NCBI RefSeq assembly: GCF_010365285.1
Contig: NZ_CP048286.1
Coordinates: forward strand, 3,176,501-3,240,500
Reading direction: 5' to 3'
Source: Paenibacillus rhizovicinus
Lineage (GTDB): Bacteria > Bacillota > Bacilli > Paenibacillales > Paenibacillaceae
DNA: 64,000 nucleotides
Part shown: piece after piece, positions 23,785 through 32,099 of the stretch
How positions within the stretch are numbered: position 1 is the stretch's first letter
Layout of the letters: each line of letters starts with the position of its first letter
Position numbers and translations under genes: made by a program
Notes under the pieces: model-generated
Database searches by the model: none
What the model was told of the DNA's origin: nothing
The model's input: the letters and a program-made list of their open reading frames with translations, nothing else

Positions 23785-25383
23785 TCACAGCAGTTCCTTA
23801 AAGTCGCCCGGCGCCATGCCGACATGTTTCTTGAATTGTTTATAGAAATACCCGGTCTCCCAATAGCCGACCTGCCTGGCGATCTCGCTGACTTTGAGCC
23901 TGCTGTCGGCCAGCAGCTCCTTGGCCTTGTCGATCCGGTATTTATTCAAGTAATCCGTAAACGTATCGCCCGTCTGCTTGTGAAAGAGCTGCCCCAGATA
24001 ATTCGGATGAATGTGGAACTCATGCCCTAGCGACTTCAGCGTCAGCGCCTCCGCGTAATGCTCGCGGATATAGCGCAGCGCCTGTTTGATGACGGGACTC
24101 ATGTCTTCGCCGGCGAACAAGCCCGCCATGACCAGCGCCGCCGCCTTGACGGCATACTCCACGGCTTCCAGCGTTTGCGCGGCCACGGCCTGATCCAGGA
24201 TATTCTTGAAGACGTCGGCCGCATCCGCTCGCCCGAGCTTGTCGACTTCCATCTTCATCAGAATGATCAGCTCGACGGCCGCTCCCTTCGCCCGGCTCGG
24301 ATTCAAGCCTTCCGACGTCCGAATCGCCGCGAAATCGCGTTCGATCCGGCGCAGCAGCTCGTCCTTGTCCTTCTCGGCGATGGAATTGGCATATGCCTCC
24401 CACTCGAACAGTCCCTCTGGAATAGCAGCCGACTCCGCCGCGATCTCCGCATAGGCGATAAGCCGCCGATCCGGCTGCAGGAGGAAGAACTGCTGCGCCC
24501 GGCGCGCCCGTTCATAGCTGCGCGCGGCATCGGCCGTCGGCAGCAGGTCGCCCGCGGCGATGCGAAGCGGACTCCCGCAACGGCTTTCCCATGAATCCGC
24601 CAGCCGTTCCAACGCTTTCGTGACCTTAGCTTGATCCTGCAGGCCGCCTTCTATGCAGCAGCAGGCCACGACCAGCTCGCCCTCTTCGTTATGGAACTGA
24701 ACGAACGACAAGCCCGCTTCGTCTCTCAGCTCCGCTGCCGGATTCCGGTCCGCTTCAGCGGATGAGGCAAGGGAAGAGGAAGATGACAGGGAAAGGGAAG
24801 AGAACGCAGAGGGGGAGGCGTCATTCCCCGCCTCCTCTCGGGAGCCGATAATAGCCAGCGCGGCGAACGGCTTCGACAGATCGATGCCGAGCAGCGCCGT
24901 ACGCTCCGCCAATTCGAGCGGCGCGATTCGTCCGTTCGCCCAGCGCGTCATCACGTTGTCGCGCAGAATCTCGATCTCGTCCTGTCCGAAGGCCGGCATC
25001 GGCTTGTCCGCGTTCAGCTTGCGGACCGTATCCGTCAGCGTCGCCTCCAGCTCCTCGAAGCGGATCGGCTTCAGCAAATAGTTCTCGATGCCGAGACGCA
25101 TGCCTTCCTTTAAGTAATCGAATTCGTTGAAGCCGCTTAGAATGATGACCTTGAGCTGCGGAAGCAGCGCGCGCGCTTCGCGGATCAGCTCCAGCCCCGT
25201 CATGATCGGCATCGAAATATCCGTGATGAGCAGGTCCGCTCCCGTTTCCCGCAGCCGCTCCAGCGCTTCCTCGCCGTCTTCCGCGCTGCCGACGACCTCC
25301 AGGCCGAAGGCCGACCAGTCCACGGCATCGCTCAACCCTTCCGTAATAAAAGGCTCGTCATCCACGAGCAATACTTTATACAT
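23785..25383 (-). CDS. AraC-type response regulator (YesN-like)
   Basis: The protein has 532 residues. A receiver domain spans ~3-118 with the acidic pair in LLVDDEPF and the phosphorylated Asp in LLITDISMP. A central region follows, and an AraC double helix-turn-helix lies at ~430-530 (HPNYLGQLFHKQTGDTF, VSEIARQVGYWETGYFYKQFKKH). A serine-rich stretch at about 190-211 is unlike the rest and looks like a flexible linker. The start overlaps the kinase stop by eight bases, with AGGAAG upstream. It should activate the transporter/glycosidase genes after phosphorylation by the kinase before it. Confidence 0.93.
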   Translation of the reverse strand: MYKVLLVDDEPFITEGLSDAVDWSAFGLEVVGSAEDGEEALERLRETGADLLITDISMPIMTGLELIREARALLPQLKVIILSGFNEFDYLKEGMRLGIENYLLKPIRFEELEATLTDTVRKLNADKPMPAFGQDEIEILRDNVMTRWANGRIAPLELAERTALLGIDLSKPFAALAIIGSREEAGNDASPSAFSSLSLSSSSSLASSAEADRNPAAELRDEAGLSFVQFHNEEGELVVACCCIEGGLQDQAKVTKALERLADSWESRCGSPLRIAAGDLLPTADAARSYERARRAQQFFLLQPDRRLIAYAEIAAESAAIPEGLFEWEAYANSIAEKDKDELLRRIERDFAAIRTSEGLNPSRAKGAAVELIILMKMEVDKLGRADAADVFKNILDQAVAAQTLEAVEYAVKAAALVMAGLFAGEDMSPVIKQALRYIREHYAEALTLKSLGHEFHIHPNYLGQLFHKQTGDTFTDYLNKYRIDKAKELLADSRLKVSEIARQVGYWETGYFYKQFKKHVGMAPGDFKELL

Positions 25384-27208
25384 CGTGCGCTTCCTCCCTT
25401 TGCTCGGCAGCGGCCGGCCAACTCAGCGTCACCGTCGTTCCCTGTCCCTGTTCGCTGACGATATCCAGTCCGTACGCCGGTCCATGGATCAGGCGAATTC
25501 GTTCATGCACGCTGCGCAGGCCGAACGATTGCTCCTCTTCGGTTTCCGGCATCCGCAGGCGGAGCATTAGCCGCTCCAGCTTGTCCGGATCGATGCCTTT
25601 GCCGTTATCGCGAACGAAGACCCGAATCAAGCCGTCCTCTCGGATGGCCTCGATCGTGAGCCGATTGTCTTTGCGCCGTGCATTCAACCCGTGGACGATG
25701 TAATTCTCGACGATCGGCTGCAGCAGCAGCTTGGGGACCTGAACCGGCAGCAGCTCCGGCTCGCAATCGATCGCGTACGTGAATTTATCCTTATACCGGA
25801 TACGGAACAGCTCGAGGTACAGCCTGCACATCTCCAGCTCCTCGCCCAGCGTGTTCTCCGCCCGGCTGCTGACCGTGTTGCGGAAGAGCGCGGCCAAGCT
25901 GTAGATCATTTCGCCGACATCCACGGCTCCCTGCGACATCGCGCGCATGCGGATGACCTCCAGCGTGTTGTATAGGAAATGCGGATTGACTTTGGCCTGC
26001 AGCGCGGCGAGCTCCGTCTGCTTGAGCCGCAGCCCCGCTTTGTACTCCCGGTCGATATGCTTATCCAGCTTGTCCAGCATGTCGTTGAAGCTGTGTGAAA
26101 TTTGGCCGAGCTCATCTTCCCGTTGGTCCTGCAGGCGCGCCTTCAAATCGCCGCCTTCCACCTTCCGCATGAAATGGACGATCCGATTCGTCCGGCGGGC
26201 GATGCTGAAGATGACGATCGACGGAATAATCACCGCGACGGCGATGCAGATCGAGCTGATGAGGATTATCGTCCGCTTCAACCCGGCATACGCGCCGGCC
26301 GCGACGCTCTTCGGCAGGATCCCGACGACGATGTAGCCTGCCTGATTCTGCGTCAGCGTCGAGATGTACGATGGCTCGTCCAGCGTTTCAACGTCCTGGA
26401 GCGAACCGATCTGCTGCATATAAGGGAAGGGCTTGCCGTAGTATCGATTCGAGGAATCGGCCATGACCTGCCCGTCCGGGGTCAGGACGAGGACGGTCCC
26501 TTTGAACGGAACCTGCTTCTGGTCCAGCGTCCGGTTCACCATGCCGGCGTCGAAATAGACGAGCAGCTGCCCGATGTTCTCGAGCGAATTCTTGTCGTTC
26601 AGCTGAAGGCGCATCGCGTACAGCTGCGTATTCCATTGGTTGATCAGCTTCCTTATCCAGATGTTCGGCGTGCCCGAGGCCGGCCCTTCTTCCGCCATGA
26701 TCTCGGGAATGTACGAATGGGTCCGGTCGGTCGCATACAGCTTCCGCGGGCCGTTCGCACTGAACGTATAGAGCTGCTGCATGTCCGTGCTGTACAGCAA
26801 AATATTTTGAATATCGGGGTCTGCATCCATCTTGTCGGCCAAATAGCCGAGAATGTCGACCGCGCTCTCGTTGCCGCCGGCGTAATTCTGGTCCAGGATG
26901 TATTGCGCGTAATCGCTATAGGAATGGCGCAGGAAATAAGACGCGTTGCTCGCCAGCAGGCTGTTGCGGTAAATGTCCTGCACCGTGTCCTGCATCCAAT
27001 CGTACTTCTGCTCCATGTAGCGGTTCACCCGTTCCATCGCCTGCTTCTGGCTGTTCAGCTCATTGTTCACGATGGAGGCCGACATGATATTGAAGAGCAG
27101 GTACGAGAGCGTGATGATCGTTAAATTGACGATAATGGCGAACACGAGAATGATTTTGACGAACAGGTTATTCTGGATGTAATTGCGATAGGTTTTCCGA
27201 ACGTTCAA
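25376..27208 (-). CDS. sensor histidine kinase (YesM-like)
   Basis: The protein has 610 residues. TM1 is at ~15-37, an extracellular sensor domain follows, TM2 is at ~311-335, and a HAMP domain comes next. The phospho-accepting His lies near residue 408 in NPHFLYNT. The ATPase has VENYIVHG (a variant N-box) and VRDNGKGI. TTG at 27208 was chosen: AAGG lies nine bases upstream and a TATAAT at 27256-27251 falls inside any longer reading. First gene of the eight-gene locus; it probably senses extracellular sugar or the loaded binding protein. Confidence 0.9.
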   Translation of the reverse strand: MNVRKTYRNYIQNNLFVKIILVFAIIVNLTIITLSYLLFNIMSASIVNNELNSQKQAMERVNRYMEQKYDWMQDTVQDIYRNSLLASNASYFLRHSYSDYAQYILDQNYAGGNESAVDILGYLADKMDADPDIQNILLYSTDMQQLYTFSANGPRKLYATDRTHSYIPEIMAEEGPASGTPNIWIRKLINQWNTQLYAMRLQLNDKNSLENIGQLLVYFDAGMVNRTLDQKQVPFKGTVLVLTPDGQVMADSSNRYYGKPFPYMQQIGSLQDVETLDEPSYISTLTQNQAGYIVVGILPKSVAAGAYAGLKRTIILISSICIAVAVIIPSIVIFSIARRTNRIVHFMRKVEGGDLKARLQDQREDELGQISHSFNDMLDKLDKHIDREYKAGLRLKQTELAALQAKVNPHFLYNTLEVIRMRAMSQGAVDVGEMIYSLAALFRNTVSSRAENTLGEELEMCRLYLELFRIRYKDKFTYAIDCEPELLPVQVPKLLLQPIVENYIVHGLNARRKDNRLTIEAIREDGLIRVFVRDNGKGIDPDKLERLMLRLRMPETEEEQSFGLRSVHERIRLIHGPAYGLDIVSEQGQGTTVTLSWPAAAEQREEAHDV

Positions 27209-27250
27209 ACAAGCGCGCCTTCTCTCGTGGATCAATGATGGATTGCGGAC

Positions 27251-27279
27251 ATTATACCTCAACTTGCGCGGCGAATAAA
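27251..27279 (-). promoter_or_regulatory. promoter of the mannoside two-component genes
   Basis: A perfect -10 TATAAT (27256-27251) lies about 43 bases before the kinase TTG. A weak -35 TTTATT is 17 bases further upstream, suggesting need for an activator or low basal activity. Confidence 0.45.
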
Positions 27280-27361
27280 TCGGCACCGGTTCTTCGCCTG
27301 AAGAGGCCGGGCAAATCAGCCGTAAAGGAAGCTTAACGGCCCCTTGTCGTCTACCGCCGTA

Positions 27362-27415
27362 GAACGCAAAGAAGGCAACCCTGCGCGCCCGCGGTGCGGG
27401 GGGTCGGGTTGCCTC
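27362..27415 (-). terminator. terminator of hflX
   Basis: GGCAACCC pairs exactly with GGGTTGCC around a GC-rich loop. On the minus strand it is followed by TTCTTTGCGTT. It lies about 80 bases after the hflX stop. The T tract is interrupted, so efficiency is uncertain. Confidence 0.6.
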
Positions 27416-27491
27416 GAGGGAGAAATCGGATTGCTACGCCGATAAGCAAAGGCGGTTGCCTTGCGAGCTCGCCGGCGCAGCAGCTGTTCCG

Positions 27492-28772
27492 TTAATCCAC
27501 TGGCGCCGGCTCTACGAACAAATGCTTATACCGCTCGTAGTCCGCCTTCTTGCACTCCATCGTCAGACGTGTGCCGTTCACTTCGTAATCGGTTGCCTGG
27601 ACATGGGCGTTCACATTGAAGTACGCCACCAGCCGTCCTTCCGCGAACGGAATGACGACGTCGCACTGGATATAATCTTGGAATACCCGGTCCTTCAAGA
27701 GCGCGACGAGTTCCTCGACACCCGCTCCCTCCTTGACGGAGAGATACACGTTGTCGCCTTCCGAGCGCGGGTATCGTTCGCCGGTCAGATCGGTCTTGTT
27801 GTAGGCGTAAATCATCGGAATATGATCCGCGCCCAGCGCCTTCAGCGTTTCGTTCGTCACGTCAATGAGCCGCTCGTATTCGGGGTTGGCATAATCGACG
27901 ACTTGGATCAGCAGATCCGCTTCGGCGACTTCCTCCAGCGTGGAGCGGAAGGCTTTGACCAAGTGATGCGGCAGCTGGCTGACGAAGCCGACCGTATCCG
28001 TCAGCAGGAACGACTTGTGATCCGGCAGCTCGATGCTGCGGACCGAAGTTTCCAGCGTGGCGAAAAGCATGTCTTTGGCCAGCACCTGTTTGTTCGAATC
28101 CGGCATGTACTGATCCAGAATCGCGTTCATGAGACTGGATTTGCCCGCATTCGTGTAGCCGACGAGACAGATGACGGGCACGCCGGTCTTCTGCCGCTGC
28201 TTGCGCTGCACCTGGCGCCGGGAGACGAGCTTCTCCAGCTCCGCCCGCAACGCGGAGATCCGCTCTTCGATGCGGCGGCGGTCGAGTTCCAGCTTCGTCT
28301 CGCCCGTGCCTTTGTTCTTCATGCCGGAGCCGCCGCCTTGGCGGCCCAGCGATTCGCGCAGGCCGACGAGCCGCGGAAGCATGTATTGCAGCTGCGCGAC
28401 CTCGACTTGCAGCTGTGCCTCGTGCGTCTGCGCGCGTTCGGCGAAAATATCGAGAATGACCAGCGTCCGGTCCATGACCTTCTTCTGCAGCGCACCCTCC
28501 AAATTGCGAAGCTGCGACGGCGACAGCTCGTCGTTGAATATAACGGTCGAAGCGTCCAGCCCTTCCGCGAGCGCGGACAGCTCCCCGACTTTCCCCGTGC
28601 CCAAGTAGTGGGAGCTGGTGATTTTGGACGCGTTCTGCGTCAGTTCGCCGACGACCTCGATGTTGCAGGCTTCCGCAAGATTGCGCAATTCCTCCATCGA
28701 GTAGGCGAAATCGGGCCGATCGTTGAGATTCACGCCGACGATGACGGCTTTGTTGTTCATCGCTTGTTCCAT
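27492..28772 (-). CDS. hflX: GTPase HflX, ribosome-splitting factor
   Basis: The protein has 426 residues. The N-terminal HflX domain has LSPSQLRNLE and the glycine loop GRQGGGSGMKNKGTGETKLELDRR (split over ~155-180). The G domain follows with G1 GYTNAGKSS, G3 DTVGF and G4 NKTD. HflX binds the ribosome E site and splits stalled 70S ribosomes; homologues give resistance to macrolides and lincosamides. AAGGAGG lies nine bases before ATG 28772. The gene has an unusually long leader (about 430 bases) with a terminator 47 bases upstream of the start and a short leader peptide, described separately. Confidence 0.95.
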   Translation of the reverse strand: MEQAMNNKAVIVGVNLNDRPDFAYSMEELRNLAEACNIEVVGELTQNASKITSSHYLGTGKVGELSALAEGLDASTVIFNDELSPSQLRNLEGALQKKVMDRTLVILDIFAERAQTHEAQLQVEVAQLQYMLPRLVGLRESLGRQGGGSGMKNKGTGETKLELDRRRIEERISALRAELEKLVSRRQVQRKQRQKTGVPVICLVGYTNAGKSSLMNAILDQYMPDSNKQVLAKDMLFATLETSVRSIELPDHKSFLLTDTVGFVSQLPHHLVKAFRSTLEEVAEADLLIQVVDYANPEYERLIDVTNETLKALGADHIPMIYAYNKTDLTGERYPRSEGDNVYLSVKEGAGVEELVALLKDRVFQDYIQCDVVIPFAEGRLVAYFNVNAHVQATDYEVNGTRLTMECKKADYERYKHLFVEPAPVD

Positions 28773-28810
28773 ATAGAAATTCCTCCTTCGTGAATGGGAT
28801 GATCGCGGAA

Positions 28811-28848
28811 TACAAATAAAACGCACGGGCGCTCGGGCCTGTGCGTTT
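28811..28848 (-). terminator. terminator in the hflX leader (attenuator)
   Basis: On the minus strand AAACGCAC pairs with GTGCGTTT, with additional GGC/GCC pairing in the loop. It is followed by TTTTATTTGTATT. It ends 38 bases before the hflX start, so read-through is needed for hflX expression. Confidence 0.7.
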
Positions 28849-29138
28849 CGCGGTTACGAAAGAGAGGAACTCAAGGACCCTTGCGGGAACGGAAGCCTGA
28901 TGCCGTCCATACCCGATCGGGAAATCAAGGTCGGTTCGACGCGCGGTTAGCGAAAGAAGCCCGCCGAACCGGCGAGTGCTTACGATCGATGCGCTTGTCG
29001 AATGAGTTAAAGGCAACGCGAGAACCGGCGCCCTTCCGGCGCTGGTTCCGTTCGCGTCCATATGCTTCATGGGTTACCTTTAAGGGACAGACCTATCCTG
29101 AGTCCTCTGCACGCAGGCAGAGCCTTGGCGCTATTCAA

Positions 29139-29177
29139 TTAGCCGCGCAAAGTGCGAACTCGGATAAAATCTATCAC
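29139..29177 (-). CDS. hflX leader peptide, 12 residues with R-V-R motif
   Basis: GTG at 29177 is preceded by GGAGGG with a six-base spacer, the best ribosome site in the leader. The peptide reads MIDFIRVRTLRG and stops at TAA (29141-29139). Arg-Val-Arg matches the R/K-x-R/K pattern at which macrolide-bound ribosomes stall, as in the ErmDL leader (MRLR). It lies about 370 bases before hflX with the terminator between. A promoter is placed about 35 bases upstream. Expression and stalling are inference. Confidence 0.5.
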   Translation of the reverse strand: MIDFIRVRTLRG

Positions 29178-29210
29178 GCGTAACCCTCCGTTCCATTTGA
29201 AAGTAAGGCC

Positions 29211-29240
29211 ATCTTACCATACGGACGAGCGGAAATGCAA
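29211..29240 (-). promoter_or_regulatory. candidate hflX promoter
   Basis: On the minus strand the -35 TTGCAT (29240-29235) and -10 TAAGAT (29216-29211) are 18 bases apart. Transcription would start about 15 bases before the GGAGGG of the leader peptide. Confidence 0.45.
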
Positions 29241-29278
29241 ACAACTGGAAGAGCGGTTGTCCGCCCTTCCAGTTGTTT
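29239..29278 (-). terminator. terminator of the glycosyltransferase/PlsY transcript
   Basis: AAACAACTGGAAG pairs exactly with CTTCCAGTTGTTT over 14 bases. The T tract is better on the plus strand (TTTTGG) than on the minus strand (TTTGC). It separates the upstream minus-strand operon from hflX and is possibly bidirectional. Confidence 0.7.
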
Positions 29279-29376
29279 TGGCCTCGCGCTTCGTTATTGG
29301 GACCCGAATCAGGCACTGCCGCTGCCGGTAACACTTTGTCACGCCTGGCCCTGCTTCGCGACTCGCCTCGGTATCC

Positions 29377-29991
29377 TCAAGAGCGCTGCTGGACGAAGCG
29401 CGCGAAGAATCGGCGCAGCTCCTTGCGATGCGTATAGACCAGCAGCAGGAAGCTCGCGAGCCAGCATAAGAGAATCGCGCCGGAGTAGCGGCCGGCGATC
29501 AAGAATATGGCCAGCAGGAGCATACCGAGCACGACCTGGAATCCGTCCGCATCCGAGCTCGTCGGCTTGCCTCTCGTGAATATACGGGAAGCGGCCAGCA
29601 GCAGCGCGAGAATGACGGCATAGGCGAGCGATGCCGCGAAGCCCGTCAGCGCACTCCAGACGCCGAACGTTACCGCGATCGCCTTTCCTCCCCTCCCCCT
29701 CATGAAGGGCGAGAACGCATGACCGAGGATCGCGGCTGCAGACGGGAGCACGATGCCGTAGCCTTCCACGGAACCGGTCGCGATCAGCACGACCACCGGC
29801 ACGTATCCTTTCAGGAAATCGAGCGCGATGCCGGCAAGCCCATAGGTATACCCGGCCGCCCGCCACAGATTCAGCGCCCCGGGATTGCCGTCGCCGACAT
29901 CCTTCAGATTATGATTGGCCAGCAGGCCGAGCCAGTACGAGAACATCAAGGAACCGGACAGGAACGATAGCAGCGTCCATAGCATGATCAT
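29377..29991 (-). CDS. PlsY-like glycerol-3-phosphate acyltransferase family protein
   Basis: The protein has 204 residues with about five membrane helices. The PlsY motifs DGNPGALNLWRAAG and RGRGGKAIAVTFG are present, although the first differs from the usual GSGNIGATN. PlsY transfers an acyl group from acyl phosphate to glycerol 3-phosphate in the membrane. The variant motif and the glycosyltransferase partner suggest a paralogue rather than the main enzyme. The start ATG 29991 overlaps the stop of the glycosyltransferase by four bases (ATGA). Confidence 0.78.
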   Translation of the reverse strand: MIMLWTLLSFLSGSLMFSYWLGLLANHNLKDVGDGNPGALNLWRAAGYTYGLAGIALDFLKGYVPVVVLIATGSVEGYGIVLPSAAAILGHAFSPFMRGRGGKAIAVTFGVWSALTGFAASLAYAVILALLLAASRIFTRGKPTSSDADGFQVVLGMLLLAIFLIAGRYSGAILLCWLASFLLLVYTHRKELRRFFARFVQQRS

Positions 29992-31100
29992 GATTTGTTT
30001 CGTCCTCCTACTTCGACCCGTCTGCCTTTCCATGCGACGCGGCCCAAGAACGCGACCTGGTACACCGAGTACAGCATAATGAAAAGGAAGAATAGCGTGC
30101 TCAGCGGATGTAGCGCAGGCATCCATCTGCCGAACCGTCCGGTATACCGGACGAAATAATAAATCTGCAGCGTGTACAGCACGTAACCGATGATGAACGG
30201 CATCGCCCAGGAAGCCGCAAGCACGAAAGGCGCCGCTTCCGCTGCGATTAAGCCAATCAGCCATACGGCAACGAGCAGCGTCGTTCGCACGTTCAGCTTG
30301 CCCGTGCTGAGAACCGCTCCTTTGCTGAAGCCTTCGACCTCGCTGCGAATGCCCCCTGGATACATGCGAAAGGAGACCTTATCGCGTCCGATAAAGTTCG
30401 TGACCGGTATGCCGGCCTCCCTATACTTGGCGCCGAGGTTCAAATCGTCGAGCAGCTCGGACTTGACCGCTTCGTGGCCTTGCGCCTGCTCGTAATCCGA
30501 TCGTGACGTGAGGATACATGAGCCGTAGAGACCCTTCTTCGGGTTCGTCCGTTCGAACGGCGACGTGAACGCGAACAGACCCAGAATATTGGGGATGAGC
30601 GCCAGCTTCTCGTACAGCTTCTCCGTATGGTGGAACGGTACGACGGAAACCACGCCTCCCGACTGCGCTCTAGCCGCAACCAGCGACTCCAGCGCCACCG
30701 GCCCGAGCCGGACATCGGCATCCAGGAAGGCGATCAGATCGCCGGACGCGCGTTTGTATCCGTTCCAGACCGCCCAATTCTTGCCCGTCCAGCCCGGCGG
30801 CAGCGGCGTGCCGTCGACGACGGTCACGCCATAGCTCTCTGCGGCGGCTCTCGTCCGATCTTCCGAGTTGTCGTCCACTACGATGATTTCGAACGGTTTG
30901 AAGGTTTGAACGTGGAGCGAGGCCAGCAGATGAGGCAAGTTCCGTTCTTCATTCCTTGCCGGGATGATGACGGACAACTTCGACTTCTCCGGAGACAGCG
31001 GGGAACTGCTTGGACGCCGGACGGGAATCGTATTGCGGTGGAACAAAACCAAGCCCGAGGCGCACGCAGCCGCGAGCAGCAACATGATTAACAAACTCAT
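29988..31100 (-). CDS. family 2 glycosyltransferase, membrane-associated (CrtQ-like)
   Basis: The protein has 370 residues. An N-terminal helix is followed by a GT-A domain at ~40-260: SVIIPARNEERNLP, IIVVDDNSEDRT and the DxD-type LIAFLDADVRLG. FIGRDKVSFRMYPGG follows, and then two or three C-terminal membrane helices. The layout resembles enzymes that glycosylate carotenoid acids or lipids. It transfers a sugar from a nucleotide donor at the membrane; acceptor unknown. ATG 31100 has GGAGGTGA upstream. It is coupled to the PlsY-like gene, so a glycolipid role is possible. Confidence 0.85.
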   Translation of the reverse strand: MSLLIMLLLAAACASGLVLFHRNTIPVRRPSSSPLSPEKSKLSVIIPARNEERNLPHLLASLHVQTFKPFEIIVVDDNSEDRTRAAAESYGVTVVDGTPLPPGWTGKNWAVWNGYKRASGDLIAFLDADVRLGPVALESLVAARAQSGGVVSVVPFHHTEKLYEKLALIPNILGLFAFTSPFERTNPKKGLYGSCILTSRSDYEQAQGHEAVKSELLDDLNLGAKYREAGIPVTNFIGRDKVSFRMYPGGIRSEVEGFSKGAVLSTGKLNVRTTLLVAVWLIGLIAAEAAPFVLAASWAMPFIIGYVLYTLQIYYFVRYTGRFGRWMPALHPLSTLFFLFIMLYSVYQVAFLGRVAWKGRRVEVGGRNKS

Positions 31101-31210
31101 ATCCTCACCTCCCTGCATAGTGTAGCATATGAATCTATCATTTAAGATATGGCTCTTATGGATAATTTTAACGAGAGAGGCGCATCATGCGAATGCGTGC
31201 GCTTATCATA

Positions 31211-31246
31211 CAACAAAAAACCACAACCATTAGCGGTTGTGGTTTT
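31211..31246 (-). terminator. terminator of the YdjO-like gene
   Basis: AAAACCACAACC pairs exactly with GGTTGTGGTTTT over a six-base loop. On the minus strand it is followed by TTTTTTGTTG. The shape could also stop plus-strand transcription. Confidence 0.85.
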
Positions 31247-31330
31247 CAATGTCGGCGCCATGCTTTCGAGCCTCTGCACGGACGTCATAACGTTCAAGAA
31301 GCAAGCCTTTCCTATGCGGACTCTGCGGCT

Positions 31331-31564
31331 CTACTCTTCTTTCGCCTTCTTCGCGGCTGCATTTCGATCATAGCTCGATTCATGCAAAATAGGGAGCTCT
31401 TTCATGTCGTTAGTCATCGGAGACTTGCACTGCGCGCAAGTGGGAACCTCTTCAAATGAATAATTTTTCCTCATCCATCCGTTGCAGCCTTCCTTTGTGC
31501 ACGACCAAATGGGCGTCATTTCAGTCGGTAAATCAGCGATGGGTTTCTTCCGAGAATAGTACAT
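31331..31564 (-). CDS. YdjO-like cold-inducible zinc-ribbon protein
   Basis: The protein has 77 residues. Four cysteines are arranged as WSCTKEGCNGWMRKNY and TCAQCKSPM, the same arrangement as Bacillus YdjO (WxCTKxxCNGWxRKNF ... CxxC). This is probably a small zinc ribbon of unknown function; cold induction is known for the Bacillus protein. ATG 31564 has GGGGGAGG eight bases upstream. It stands alone with its own terminator. Confidence 0.8.
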   Translation of the reverse strand: MYYSRKKPIADLPTEMTPIWSCTKEGCNGWMRKNYSFEEVPTCAQCKSPMTNDMKELPILHESSYDRNAAAKKAKEE

Positions 31565-31698
31565 AACCAAGTCCTCCCCCTCATTTAAATCATAAAAAAG
31601 CCACACACCGAAAGAAGCAGCATCGCAGCCCTTTCAGAATGTGACATGTTCTCCTGTATGTGACTTCATTATAGCACAAATTCGTCAAATTTGCGAAA

Positions 31699-31953
31699 TC
31701 ATCCGTTGCGGGTTTCCTGCTTATGCGCAAGTATGCCATCGATTTCGCTCTTCAACAGCAGATAACGGTGAACGCTGCGCATAATCGATACTTTAGTGAG
31801 GCTGTTCTTGTCCACGAATATCTTCATCTGATCCTTCGAGAGCCCCAATAGATTACCCGCTTCCGTCACCGTCAATACGACCTCGTTGCTGGTCGCGTTA
31901 AACGTTTCTTTCACTTTCTGATTCCAGTCCTTAAACTCCAGCATGACAACCAT
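31699..31953 (-). CDS. small putative DNA-binding (excisionase-like) protein
   Basis: The protein has 84 residues. The segment LTVTEAGNLLGLSKDQMKIFVDKNSL reads as a MerR/excisionase-type helix-turn-helix. It is followed by RSVHRYLLLKSEID, where the second half of such domains lies. No phage or insertion element is seen around it. The start is uncertain between ATG 31953 and ATG 31944; the latter has GGATGG five bases upstream. Function unknown. Confidence 0.55.
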   Translation of the reverse strand: MVVMLEFKDWNQKVKETFNATSNEVVLTVTEAGNLLGLSKDQMKIFVDKNSLTKVSIMRSVHRYLLLKSEIDGILAHKQETRNG

Positions 31954-32099
31954 CCACTCTCGTTTCTGTGTGATTCGAATACTTGATTATAACATGAGCG
32001 TGGCGTTATTCATGTAAAGGGCATGATTTTCCAATTACGTAGCATCGCGAACCGGCCCTCATGACCATCATAATCGTTATGACTGGCATGCAGCCGGCC

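Larger units (their letters stand above)
28773..29210 (-). promoter_or_regulatory. hflX 5' leader with several hairpins
   Basis: Going towards hflX from the leader peptide, these hairpins can be drawn: CTCTGC/GCAGAG near 29120-29103; AACC(a)GCGCC/GGCGC(c)GGTT near 29045-29021; CGCC/GGCG near 28975-28963; CAAGG/CCTTG near 28882-28871; and the terminator at 28848-28811. No conserved protein is supported here. An out-of-frame reading that runs on into hflX was rejected. The layout is that of an attenuated leader. Confidence 0.5.

Noticed and set aside
27862-29070. Long minus-strand frame running from the hflX leader into hflX out of frame
   Set aside because: Most of it is a shifted reading of hflX. 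The leader part shows no conserved sequence.
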